Below, one piece after another: positions 1 through 8,768 of a stretch of 64,000 bases of DNA. Each line of letters begins with the position of its first letter. Positions within the stretch are counted from its first letter, which is position 1. The stretch lies in the NCBI RefSeq assembly GCF_000372845.1, contig NZ_KB889963.1:1422146-1486145 (forward strand), read 5' to 3'. The notes below the pieces were generated by a model, which was not told where the DNA came from, searched no databases, and worked only from the letters and a program-made list of their open reading frames with translations. This DNA is from Methylocystis rosea SV97. Lineage in GTDB: Bacteria; Pseudomonadota; Alphaproteobacteria; Rhizobiales; Beijerinckiaceae. The translations under genes were made by a program, and so were the position numbers.

Positions 1-781
1 GGTCGATCCCAAAGCTGGTATTGGCGGCCTGCGTGCCGCCGATCGATTGAAACACCAAATCGACGGGCGCACGTCGCTCCATCAGCTGCAGCGTCGTCGT
101 GACATGGGCGAGCACGCAGGATTGCGTCGGGATGCTGAGCGTCTCGCGCAGCTCATCGAGAAGGCTCAGGAGTTCGTAGCACTGCTCCGGACTGTCGGAC
201 GCGGGATTGACGCCGATGACTGCGTCGCCATTGCCGAGCAGAAGCCCGTCGATGGCGCTTGCGAGGACGCCGCGCGCATCATCGGTCGGATGGTTGGGCT
301 GAATGCGCGATGACAGTCGTCCGCGCAGGCCGAGCGTATTGCGAAATTTCGTGACGACGCGCCGCTTGGCGGCGATCAGGATCAGGTCCTGGTTGCGGCA
401 GATCTTCGAGACCGCCGCGGCCATTTCCGGCGTCAGGCCGAAGGTCAAGGCGGCGAGCTTGTCCTCATCGACGGCGTCGGAGAGAAGCCAGTCGCGAAAT
501 TCTCCGACGGTCAGCGAGGCGATCGGCGCAAAGGCGTTTCGGTCGTGGCCGTCGAGGATCAGTCGCGTGACCTCGTCCTCTTCGTAGGGGACAAGCGCTT
601 CGTTCAAGAACACGCTCAAGGGCAGATCGGCGAGGGTCATCTGCGCAGCGACGCGCTCCGCGGCGCTCGTCGCCGCAATGCCGGCGAGGCAATCCCCGGA
701 ACGCAAGGGGGTCGCCTTCGCCATCAGCGTTTTAAGGTCTGGAAACCTGTAGCTCGTTCCACGTATCGTCGTTGCATACAT
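1..781 (-). CDS. eutB: Ethanolamine ammonia-lyase large subunit, N-terminal part (runs off left edge)
   Basis: Reading the minus strand from an ATG at 781 gives 260 open residues that continue past base 1. The N-terminus reads MYATTIRGTSYRFPDLKTLM, followed by ARSGDCLAG-like and PYEEDEVTRLI stretches and, near the left edge, a FQSIGGTQAANTSFGID stretch, all typical of EutB. The enzyme is the B12-dependent large subunit that splits ethanolamine into acetaldehyde and ammonia; the small subunit EutC would be expected beyond the left edge. The gene is divergent from an ethanolamine/choline-kinase-like gene across 165 bases, suggesting a shared regulatory region for amine use. It is partial only because of the window edge. 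Confidence 0.9.
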   Translation of the reverse strand, partial: MYATTIRGTSYRFPDLKTLMAKATPLRSGDCLAGIAATSAAERVAAQMTLADLPLSVFLNEALVPYEEDEVTRLILDGHDRNAFAPIASLTVGEFRDWLLSDAVDEDKLAALTFGLTPEMAAAVSKICRNQDLILIAAKRRVVTKFRNTLGLRGRLSSRIQPNHPTDDARGVLASAIDGLLLGNGDAVIGVNPASDSPEQCYELLSLLDELRETLSIPTQSCVLAHVTTTLQLMERRAPVDLVFQSIGGTQAANTSFGID

Positions 782-946
782 GGGGCCAGACCTCGAAAGA
801 CCTTCTCACAGGCTATGGCGCCCCAGCGGACATGTCACTGTCCGCGCGTAAGGTTTTCCCCAAGGCCCTTCGTAGCCCATGGCCTTTGCGCGCCAGCCGC
901 ATATATTAGCTCAGTCAGAGTTTGTTACATTGCCCCGCCGGAGCCG

Positions 947-1837
947 ATGTCAGCCCATACCGCAGATCCAGAAGCCCTGATACGCGCGCTTCCGCTCTGG
1001 CGCGGCCAGATCGAGATCGCGCCGTTGCTCGGCGGCATCACCAACAAAAATTATATCGTCAAGGATGGCGATCGATCCGTCGTCGTTCGCCTTGGCGGTG
1101 ACATTCCGGTTCATGGCGTCATGCGCTTTAACGAATTGGCGGCGAGCAGGGCCGCGGGCGCCGCCGGCATATCGCCGAAAGTTCTGCATGCCGCGCCGAT
1201 GGCGATGGCGCTCGAATTTATCTCGGGCCGCACCTATGAGCCGGAAGACATGCGGGCGAACCGCAGACGCTGCGTCGATCTCATCAAGCGCGTTCATCGT
1301 GAGGTTGCGCCGCATTTGCGCGGGCCGACCCTGGCGTTCAACGTCTTCCATATCATTCGCGACTACGCCCATACGCTGATCGAGGACAAAAGCCGGATGT
1401 CGGCGAATTTGCCGCGCTTGCTCGCGGCGAGCGAGAATTTGGAAAAAGCGATGGGCCCGATCGACCTCGTCTTCGGTCATAATGATCTCCTTGCCGCCAA
1501 TTTCATCGACGACGGGCGTCGGCTTTGGCTGGTCGACTGGGACTATGCCGGATGGAATACGCCGCTGTTCGATCTTGGCGGACTCTCCTCGAACAATGGT
1601 TATTACGCCGCGGACGACGACGCGATGCTCGAGGACTATTTCGAAGCGGCGCCATCCGATGCGTTGCGGCGCCACTTCAAAGCGATGCTTTGCGCCTCGC
1701 TGTTGCGCGAAGCGTTGTGGAGCCTTGTCTCAGAGAGTCGGTCGTCGATTGATTTCGATTACGTCGCTTACTCAGAACAAAATCTGACGCGCTTCGATGA
1801 CGCCTGGGCGGCGTTCCAGCAGATGGAAAGAGCATGA
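947..1837 (+). CDS. APH/choline-ethanolamine kinase family phosphotransferase
   Basis: A 296-residue protein of the aminoglycoside phosphotransferase/choline kinase fold. An N-terminal GGITNKNYIV glycine-rich stretch is followed by a nucleotide-binding VVRLGG strand; the catalytic loop FGHNDLLAANFI (Brenner-type HxDxxxxN) and the metal-binding LVDWDYAG motif sit about 60% along. The start at 947 (MSAHTADPEA) follows a GGAG at 940-943; the frame is open further upstream, but that part overlaps eutB on the other strand and looks non-coding. Its stop overlaps the ATG of the next gene (ATGA), so the two are translationally coupled. The position between eutB and a sarcosine/dimethylglycine dehydrogenase-like gene suggests ethanolamine or choline as substrate; this is inference. 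Confidence 0.8.
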   Translation: MSAHTADPEALIRALPLWRGQIEIAPLLGGITNKNYIVKDGDRSVVVRLGGDIPVHGVMRFNELAASRAAGAAGISPKVLHAAPMAMALEFISGRTYEPEDMRANRRRCVDLIKRVHREVAPHLRGPTLAFNVFHIIRDYAHTLIEDKSRMSANLPRLLAASENLEKAMGPIDLVFGHNDLLAANFIDDGRRLWLVDWDYAGWNTPLFDLGGLSSNNGYYAADDDAMLEDYFEAAPSDALRRHFKAMLCASLLREALWSLVSESRSSIDFDYVAYSEQNLTRFDDAWAAFQQMERA

Positions 1838-4281
1838 CGGATCTCCCGCGAAGCGCCCAGATCGTCATCATCGGCGGCGGCATCGTTGGCTGCTCCGTCG
1901 CTTACCACCTCGCCAAGCGTGGCGTGGAGACGCTGCTGCTTGAACGACATCAACTGTCCTCTGGTTCGACCTGGCATGCGGCGGGACTGATCGGTCAATT
2001 GCGGACCAACGCCAATATCACCAAGCTCCTCGGCTATTCGGTGGAGCTCTACGATCGGCTCGAAGCAGAGACGGGCTATGCGACCGGCTGGCGGCGCAAT
2101 GGCGGTCTTCGTCTCGCCTGCAACGCCGACCGATGGATCGAAGTCAAGCGGCAGGCGACGTCCGCGCGGAGCTTCGGTCTGGAGATGCAGCTGCTGAGCG
2201 CCAAGGAGGCGCAGGCGCTCTGGCCGCTGATGAATGTCGATGACGTCATCGGCGCGGCCTTCCTGCCGACCGACGGACAAGCGAACCCTTCGGACATCAC
2301 TCAGGCGCTGGCGAAGGGCGCGCGGCTTGCGGGCGCCAAGCTTGTCGAGGGCGTCGTCGTCACGGATTTCATCATCGAGAACGATCGCGTGCGCGGCGTC
2401 GTCACGAATCGCGGCGCCGTCGCCTGCGAGAAGCTCGTGCTCTGCGCCGGCCTCTGGACCCAGCGCCTCGCGGCGCGCGCCGGCGTCGCCGTTCCGCTCT
2501 CGGCGGTGCATCACCAATATCTCGTGACCGAAAAGATCCACGGCGTGACGAGCGATCTGCCGACGCTGCGCGATCCGGATCGGCTCACCTATTACAAGGA
2601 GGAGGTCGGCGGTCTCGTCATGGGCGGCTATGAGCCCAACCCCGTGCCTTGGTCATCCGGCGCCGTGCCGGAGGATTTCGCCTTTCGGCTTCTCGAAGAC
2701 GATTGGGATCATTTCGAGCCGATCATGAATCTGGCGCTTGGCCGCGTGCCGGCGCTCGCCGAGGCCGGCGTCAAGCAGATGATCAACGGCCTCGAAAGCT
2801 TCACGCCCGACGGCAATTGGATGATCGGCGAAGCGCCGGAGGTGCGCAATTTCTTCGTCGGCGCGGGTTTTAACGCCTTCGGCATCGCGTCGGCGGGCGG
2901 CGCCGGCATGGCGCTGGCGGAATGGGCGGCGGACGGCGAACAGCCGTTCGATCTCTGGCCGGTCGACATCCGCCGCTTCGGCGCGCCGCACAGGGACCCG
3001 AATTGGGTGCGGGTGCGAACGCTCGAAGCCTATGCGCGCCACTACAGCATCGCCTGGCCCTTCGAAGAATTTACGTCGGGTCGGCCGCTGCGGCGCTCGC
3101 CGCTCTATGACCGCCTCAAAGCGAAAGGCGCGTGCTTCGGCGAAAAGATGGGCTTTGAACGGCCCAATTGGTTCGCGGATGTGACGGCGGGCGAAGAGCC
3201 GAAGGATCGCTATTCCTTCGGCAGGTCGGGCTGGTTCGATGCGGTCGGACGAGAGCATCGCGCATGCCGGGAGGCGGCGGCGCTTTTCGATCAGACAAGC
3301 TTCGCCAAGGCGCTCATTGTCGGCAAAGACGCCGAAGCGGCGCTGTCCTGGATCGCCGCCAACAATGTGGCCAAGCCGCCGGGCGCCGTCACCTATACGC
3401 AGTTGTTGAACCACAAGGGCGGCATCGAATGCGATCTGACGATCACGCGATTGGCGAAGGACCGCTTCTATGTCGTGACGGGGACCGCCTTCGGAACGCA
3501 CGACTTCGACTGGATCAGGCGATCGATTCCCGAAGGCATGGACGCGCGAGTGATCGACGTCACCTCGGCGAATTCCGTGCTGGCGCTGATGGGTCCGCGC
3601 GCGCGAGAGATTCTGCAATCGTGCTGCGACGATGATCTTTCGAATGCGGCGTTCCCTTTTATGAGCGCCCGTGAAAATCGCTTGGCCGGCGCGCCGGTGC
3701 TGGCGATCCGCGTCACTTATGTGGGCGAACTCGGCTGGGAGCTTCATGTTCCCGTCGACTTCGCCGTCTCTGTCTATGACGCGCTACTCGAGGAGGGCGC
3801 GCCGGTTGGCCTTGTCGACGCGGGCTATCGAGCGATCGAGTCTCTGCGTTTGGAGAAGGGCTACCGCGCGTGGGGCTCGGATATCGGTCCGGATCACACG
3901 CCGCCGATCGCGGGTCTCGGCTGGGCCGTCAAGATGAAGTCCGGCGCGCCTTTTCAGGGAAGAGACGCGCTCGTTCAAGCTGCGGGCTTGCCCTTGCCGC
4001 GACTTCTCGCCGGCTTCGTCGTCGACGATCCTGAGATCGTGCTGCTCGGGCGCGAAACGATCTATCGTAACGGCGTCCGCGTCGGATGGCTGTCAAGCGG
4101 CGGCTACGGCTATTCGATCGGCAAGGCGATCGGCTATGGCTATGTCCGCAACTCCGACGGAGTCGATCCGACTTTTGTGCTCTCTGGCGAATATCAACTT
4201 GAAATCGCCGGCGAGCGCCGGCCGGCGACCGTTTCTCTTTCGCCGTTCTACGATCCGAAAGGCGAACGCATTCGGGCATAG
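1834..4281 (+). CDS. FAD-dependent oxidoreductase with GcvT domain (sarcosine/dimethylglycine dehydrogenase family)
   Basis: An 815-residue two-part enzyme. Residues about 9-365 form a DAO-type flavin domain starting with the dinucleotide motif IVIIGGGIVGCSVAYHL; residue H48 in STWHAAGL matches the histidine that carries covalent FAD in mammalian sarcosine and dimethylglycine dehydrogenases. A short FAO_M linker follows, then a GcvT aminomethyltransferase domain (about 430-715) and its C-terminal barrel (about 725-815). Family members demethylate N-methylated glycines and pass the one-carbon unit to tetrahydrofolate. It overlaps the preceding kinase by four bases. The exact substrate cannot be read from sequence; dimethylglycine or sarcosine derived from choline fits the neighbours. 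Confidence 0.85.
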   Translation: MTDLPRSAQIVIIGGGIVGCSVAYHLAKRGVETLLLERHQLSSGSTWHAAGLIGQLRTNANITKLLGYSVELYDRLEAETGYATGWRRNGGLRLACNADRWIEVKRQATSARSFGLEMQLLSAKEAQALWPLMNVDDVIGAAFLPTDGQANPSDITQALAKGARLAGAKLVEGVVVTDFIIENDRVRGVVTNRGAVACEKLVLCAGLWTQRLAARAGVAVPLSAVHHQYLVTEKIHGVTSDLPTLRDPDRLTYYKEEVGGLVMGGYEPNPVPWSSGAVPEDFAFRLLEDDWDHFEPIMNLALGRVPALAEAGVKQMINGLESFTPDGNWMIGEAPEVRNFFVGAGFNAFGIASAGGAGMALAEWAADGEQPFDLWPVDIRRFGAPHRDPNWVRVRTLEAYARHYSIAWPFEEFTSGRPLRRSPLYDRLKAKGACFGEKMGFERPNWFADVTAGEEPKDRYSFGRSGWFDAVGREHRACREAAALFDQTSFAKALIVGKDAEAALSWIAANNVAKPPGAVTYTQLLNHKGGIECDLTITRLAKDRFYVVTGTAFGTHDFDWIRRSIPEGMDARVIDVTSANSVLALMGPRAREILQSCCDDDLSNAAFPFMSARENRLAGAPVLAIRVTYVGELGWELHVPVDFAVSVYDALLEEGAPVGLVDAGYRAIESLRLEKGYRAWGSDIGPDHTPPIAGLGWAVKMKSGAPFQGRDALVQAAGLPLPRLLAGFVVDDPEIVLLGRETIYRNGVRVGWLSSGGYGYSIGKAIGYGYVRNSDGVDPTFVLSGEYQLEIAGERRPATVSLSPFYDPKGERIRA

Positions 4282-4296
4282 CCGCTGCGGCTATGC
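4276..4296. terminator. Palindrome between convergent genes, probable bidirectional terminator
   Basis: A nearly perfect 21-base palindrome (GCATAGCCGC-T-GCGGCTATGC) spans the ends of the flavoprotein gene and the convergent aminotransferase gene. Its place exactly between two converging genes fits a transcription terminator; there is no long T tract, so the role is inferred. Confidence 0.55.
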
Positions 4297-5532
4297 TTCA
4301 AGTGAATGGCCGACGTCGGCGGCGCCACGGAGATTGCGCGGCGCGTGAAATTTCGAGATCGTTTCCTCGACGGCGTCGAGCGCGAGATCGAGATCCTCTT
4401 GAGAAATGACGAAGGGCGGCGCCAAGCGCACGACCGTGTGATGCGTCGCGGTCGTCAGCACGCCTTTCGCGAGCAGGCTTTCGCAGATTTCTCGCGCGCT
4501 CGCATAACCCGGGTCTATGTCGACGCCGGCCCACAGGCCGCGCCCGCGAACTTCGCTGATCGCCGGAGCGCGCATCGCGTGCAGCCGTTGCAGCATTCTC
4601 GCGCCAAGCGCTTGGCTGCGTTCGACCAACCGTTCGTCGCGAATGACATGCAGCGCCTCCAAACCGACGGCGGCGGCGAGAGCGTTGCCGCCGAAGGTCG
4701 ATCCGTGCGAGCCCGGCGTGAAAACATCCATCACTTCGCGTTTCGCCACGAAGGCGGAAACGGGCAGAACGCCGCCGCCGAGCGCCTTTCCCAGCATCAC
4801 GCCGTCGGGAAGAACATTCTCATGCTCAAAGGCGAACCAGGCGCCGCTGCGCCCCAAACCTGATTGGATTTCGTCCAGCAGCAACAAAACGCCGCGTTCG
4901 TCGCACAGTCGGCGTAGACCCGCGAGCCAGCCGTCCGGCGGCACGATCACCCCCGCCTCTCCCTGGATCGGCTCGACGAGAATGGCGGCGGTCTGCGGAG
5001 TGATGGCGGCTTCGAAGGCCGCGAGATCGCCAAACGGGGCGGCGCGAAAGCCCGGCATGAAGGGGCCAAACCCGTCCCGATACTCGCGCTCCGAGGAGAA
5101 GCTGATGATCGCGGTGGTGCGACCATGGAAATTGCCTGCGGCGACGATAATCTCTGGGTCGGCGACGCCCTTTACGCGATTGGCCCAGCGGCGCGCCGCT
5201 TTGATCGCCGTCTCAACTGCCTCCGCGCCGGTATTCATCGGCAGAGCGACGTCGAGTCCTGTCAGTTTGCAGAGCGCTTCGAGAAACGGCGCGAGCCGAT
5301 CATTGTAAAAGGCGCGAGAGGGGACAGCGAGCCGCTGCGCCTGCTCCGCGAGCTTTGCAAGAATTCGAGGATGCGCGTGACCGAGGCTCACAGCCGAATA
5401 GGCGCTCATCATGTCGATGTAGCGCCGGCCTTCCACATCCCACAGGTATGCGCCCTCGCCCCGCGTGAGCATGACGGGCAAGGGATCGTAGTTTCTGGCG
5501 ACGTGCGGGTTACTGAACTCCGTATTGTCCAT
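4291..5532 (-). CDS. rocD: Class III aminotransferase, ornithine aminotransferase-like
   Basis: About 413 residues from the chosen start MDNTEFSNPHVARNYDPLPV; an 18-residue upstream extension from 5586 would overlap the divergent region and is less likely. Diagnostic stretches are MMSAYSAVSLGHAHPRI near the N-terminus, LLLDEIQSGLGRSG (PLP-binding Asp) and LGKALGGGVLPVSA (Schiff-base lysine), matching ornithine delta-aminotransferases, which convert ornithine and a 2-oxo acid to glutamate semialdehyde and an amino acid. It is divergent from an ALDH7-type dehydrogenase and a 2-oxoadipate-processing gene, so a lysine or delta-amino-acid role is also possible. The symbol follows the family match; the substrate is not proven. 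Confidence 0.8.
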   Translation of the reverse strand: MDNTEFSNPHVARNYDPLPVMLTRGEGAYLWDVEGRRYIDMMSAYSAVSLGHAHPRILAKLAEQAQRLAVPSRAFYNDRLAPFLEALCKLTGLDVALPMNTGAEAVETAIKAARRWANRVKGVADPEIIVAAGNFHGRTTAIISFSSEREYRDGFGPFMPGFRAAPFGDLAAFEAAITPQTAAILVEPIQGEAGVIVPPDGWLAGLRRLCDERGVLLLLDEIQSGLGRSGAWFAFEHENVLPDGVMLGKALGGGVLPVSAFVAKREVMDVFTPGSHGSTFGGNALAAAVGLEALHVIRDERLVERSQALGARMLQRLHAMRAPAISEVRGRGLWAGVDIDPGYASAREICESLLAKGVLTTATHHTVVRLAPPFVISQEDLDLALDAVEETISKFHAPRNLRGAADVGHSLEA

Positions 5533-5661
5533 ATCCGAGAGCTTTTGGCGCGCATTCGCATTGGATAAATGCGTGCGAATGATCATCTACTGACTACATT
5601 ACATGGGCACATGCGGGGCGCGGCGCCAGCCGCGCATCAGCCGCGAACATCGGGAGTTGAA

Positions 5662-7200
5662 ATGGAGGCGCGCGCTTTAGATCGTGGCCTCGCCGGGGAA
5701 GCTGCGGCCCTCCTGCGCAAGCTCGGGGTCCAACCACAGACGTTTGAGCGCGGCTCGGTGGCGACCCGCTCGCCGATCAGTGGGGAGATCATCGCGCGCG
5801 TCGAGAGCGTGGATTCTCCTGCTGTGCAAGATGCTGTCGCCCGCGCCGCGAATGCGTTTCGCATCTGGCGCAGCGTCCCGGCGCCGCGCCGGGGCGAGTT
5901 CGTGCGCCTGCTGGGCGAGGAGCTTCGGGCGGCCAAGACCGAGTTGGCCCATCTTGTCACGATCGAGGCGGGCAAGAACACGACGGAGGGCCTCGGTGAA
6001 GTCCAGGAGATGATCGACATCTGCGACTTCGCCGTCGGCCTCTCGCGTCAGCTCCACGGCTTGACCATCGCCACCGAGCGCCGAGGCCACCGGATGATGG
6101 AGACTTGGCGCCCGCTCGGCGTCGTCGGCGTGATCACCAGCTTCAACTTTCCTGTCGCCGTCTGGGCCTGGAACGCGGCGCTTGCGCTGGTCTGCGGGAA
6201 TACGCTGATTTGGAAGCCTTCGGAAAAGACGCCGCTTGTGGCGCTGGCGACCCAAGCGCTGTTCGAGCGCGCGGCCGCGCGTTTCGGCGACGCGCCGGAG
6301 GGGCTTTCAACCGTGCTCGTCGGCGGGCGCGACGTCGGCGAAATGCTTGTCGAAGACGCGCGGGTTCAACTCGTATCCGCGACGGGTTCGACGGCGATGG
6401 GGCGCGCCATCGCGCCGCGCCTCGCGGGTCGTTTCGCAAAATCGATTCTGGAGCTTGGCGGCAACAACGCCGCTGTCGTTTGCGCTTCCGCGCCCCTCGA
6501 TCTCACTGTGCGAGCGATCGCCTTCGCGGCCATGGGCACGGCGGGCCAGCGCTGCACGACGCTGCGGCGGCTGATCGTGCATGAAGACGTCTATGACGAA
6601 CTTCTCGGTCGCTTGCGGCGCGCCTACGCATCAGTTTCGGTCGGCGATCCACGAGACGGCGCCGCGCTTGTCGGCCCGCTCATCGATCAGAACGCCTATG
6701 CGGCGATGCGCGCCGCGCTCGACGAAGCGCGCGCAGCAGGGGGCGTCATCCTCGGCGGAGAACGCGTGCTAACGGAGACATTCCCCGACGCGTTCTACGT
6801 CCGCCCGGCGCTCGTCGAAATGCGGGGGCAGACGAACGTCGTTCGGCGGGAGACATTCGCGCCCATCCTTTATGTGATGAAGTTCCGCAGCCTCGACGAA
6901 GCGATAGCGCTGAATAACGATGTCGCACATGGCCTTGCGTCGTCGATCTTCACCGCGCGTCTGGACGAAGCCGAGCGATTCTTGGCCGCCGACGGATCGG
7001 ATTGCGGCATCGTCAATGTGAACATCGGACCTTCCGGCGCCGAAATCGGCGGAGCCTTCGGCGGCGAGAAGGACACGGGCGGCGGCCGCGAAGCGGGGTC
7101 GGACTGCTGGAAGTTCTATATGCGCCGCGCCACGAACACGATTAACTATTCGGGCGAACTGCCGCTGGCGCAGGGCGTCAAATTCGATCTGGACGTTTAG
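5662..7200 (+). CDS. ALDH7-type aldehyde dehydrogenase (alpha-aminoadipate semialdehyde / piperideine-6-carboxylate dehydrogenase)
   Basis: A 512-residue NAD-dependent aldehyde dehydrogenase. Start MEARALDRG at 5662 is chosen because GGGAG lies at 5652-5656. The active site shows general base E264 in LELGGNNAAVV and nucleophile C298 in GTAGQRCTTLRR; the GQRCTTxRR version is characteristic of the ALDH7A1/Pcd branch, which oxidises 2-aminoadipate-6-semialdehyde (in equilibrium with piperideine-6-carboxylate) to 2-aminoadipate during lysine breakdown. It is followed by the DUF1338 gene after 71 bases on the same strand and lies divergent from an aminotransferase; together they fit a lysine catabolic route. 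Confidence 0.85.
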   Translation: MEARALDRGLAGEAAALLRKLGVQPQTFERGSVATRSPISGEIIARVESVDSPAVQDAVARAANAFRIWRSVPAPRRGEFVRLLGEELRAAKTELAHLVTIEAGKNTTEGLGEVQEMIDICDFAVGLSRQLHGLTIATERRGHRMMETWRPLGVVGVITSFNFPVAVWAWNAALALVCGNTLIWKPSEKTPLVALATQALFERAAARFGDAPEGLSTVLVGGRDVGEMLVEDARVQLVSATGSTAMGRAIAPRLAGRFAKSILELGGNNAAVVCASAPLDLTVRAIAFAAMGTAGQRCTTLRRLIVHEDVYDELLGRLRRAYASVSVGDPRDGAALVGPLIDQNAYAAMRAALDEARAAGGVILGGERVLTETFPDAFYVRPALVEMRGQTNVVRRETFAPILYVMKFRSLDEAIALNNDVAHGLASSIFTARLDEAERFLAADGSDCGIVNVNIGPSGAEIGGAFGGEKDTGGGREAGSDCWKFYMRRATNTINYSGELPLAQGVKFDLDV

Positions 7201-7271
7201 CGCATGACGCTACGCTCATGATTTCCGCAGCTGATGGATTAAATACGCGATGATAGCGAAGGTCACAAAAA

Positions 7272-8717
7272 ATGAACGACGCTTCCGCTGACTCGATTCG
7301 GACGATGTTCGCATCGGCGGTCTCGGACATGTATCAGGCCGAAGCGCCGCAGTATCGCGCGATGAAGGCGCTCGTCGCCGACGTAAACCGGCAAACGCTC
7401 GCCGAAAAGCCGCAACTCAAGCGGCGCCTGGCGGAAAACAATGAACTCGAGCGGCTCGACGTTGAGCGCCATGGCGCGATTCGCGTCGGAACCGCCGAGG
7501 AACTGTCGATGCTGCGCCGGCTTTTCGCAATCATGGGAATGGCGCCGGTCGGCTATTACGATCTGTCGATCGCCGGAATTCCAGTGCATTCGACGGCATT
7601 CCGTCCGATCGGCGAGCGCGCATTGCGGGCCAATCCCTTTCGCATTTTCACTTCTCTTCTCCGACTGGATCTCATCACCGATCCGCAGGCGCGCGCGATC
7701 GCCGCCAAGGTTCTTGCGCAGCGCGACATTTTTACGCCCCGCTGCCGAGCCCTGATCGATCTCTTCGAAAGACGCGGGTTCGACGACGTAGAGGCGCGCG
7801 AATTTGTCCTGGAAGCGGCGAAGATCTTTCGCTGGAACGGGCAGGCGACGGTTTCATCGGCGGTGTATCGGACTCTGCATGCGACGCATCCGCTGCTCGC
7901 CGACATCGTCTGTTTCAAAGGACCGCACATCAATCATCTCACCTTGCATGCGCTCGATATCGACGCCGCGCACAGCGCCATGGCGGCGCGCGGTATGAAT
8001 CCGAAAGCGATCGTGGAGGGGCCCCCGCGTCGCCGTTGCCCGATCCTGTTGCGCCAGACGAGCTTCAAGGCGCGCCCCGAGCCTGTCGAATTCATTGAAG
8101 ATGACGGCCGGCGCGTGACGGGCGGCCATGCCGCGCGTTTTGGCGAGATCGAGCAGAGAGGCGCGGCGCTGACCGCGAAGGGCCGCGCGCTTTACGACAG
8201 ACTTCTCGGCGAAGCTCAGGCCGCGGTTCCGCTCACGACAGACGGCGCCAATGCGCTCGCCTACAACGAGGAGCTGGCGCGGCGCTTCGCGGCGTTTCCC
8301 GACGATGATGAGGCGCTGCGGCGCGAAAAGCTCGCCTTCTTCCATTATTCGTTCGATCCAAGCGCGAGGGGACCGGAGCCGACATATGCTGGCTCAGTGG
8401 ATGATCTTCTGCGGACGGGAGTTCTGCACGCCGAACCGATCGTTTACGAGGATTTCCTGCCGGTCAGCGCCGCAGGAATCTTTCGCTCGAATCTTGGGGA
8501 GCAGGGTGAAGAGGAATTGATCGAGCGCGCCGACCGACGCGCCTTCGAGGCCGCGCTCGGCGCGCCGGTTTTGGATGAACTCGCGCTCTATGAGGAAGCG
8601 GAGACGCGCTCCTTAGGGGCCAGCCTGCAGGCGCTTGGCGTCGATCACGCCGGTTCTGTGCAATTCGCAAAAACGGGCGCCGCGCATATTGGCGCGGCGG
8701 AAAGCAGCCATAACTGA
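7272..8717 (+). CDS. DUF1338 / HglS-like 2-oxoadipate dioxygenase-decarboxylase
   Basis: A 481-residue DUF1338 (YdcJ/HglS) protein. Family members are Fe(II) enzymes of VOC-like fold; Pseudomonas putida HglS converts 2-oxoadipate to D-2-hydroxyglutarate in lysine catabolism. Visible family marks are GIPVHSTAFRPI with H106 and R111, HINHLTLHALD with H222, and FGEIEQRGAALTAKGRALYD with E294, matching the metal ligands and substrate arginine described for HglS. It sits directly after the ALDH7-type gene, whose product 2-aminoadipate becomes 2-oxoadipate by transamination, so the substrate assignment is supported by context. Start ATG at 7272; no competing upstream start. Confidence 0.85.
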   Translation: MNDASADSIRTMFASAVSDMYQAEAPQYRAMKALVADVNRQTLAEKPQLKRRLAENNELERLDVERHGAIRVGTAEELSMLRRLFAIMGMAPVGYYDLSIAGIPVHSTAFRPIGERALRANPFRIFTSLLRLDLITDPQARAIAAKVLAQRDIFTPRCRALIDLFERRGFDDVEAREFVLEAAKIFRWNGQATVSSAVYRTLHATHPLLADIVCFKGPHINHLTLHALDIDAAHSAMAARGMNPKAIVEGPPRRRCPILLRQTSFKARPEPVEFIEDDGRRVTGGHAARFGEIEQRGAALTAKGRALYDRLLGEAQAAVPLTTDGANALAYNEELARRFAAFPDDDEALRREKLAFFHYSFDPSARGPEPTYAGSVDDLLRTGVLHAEPIVYEDFLPVSAAGIFRSNLGEQGEEELIERADRRAFEAALGAPVLDELALYEEAETRSLGASLQALGVDHAGSVQFAKTGAAHIGAAESSHN

Positions 8718-8768
8718 GGAGTAGGGCGCTCGACGCATGGGCGGAGGCGCCGCGGTATTGGAAGGCGC

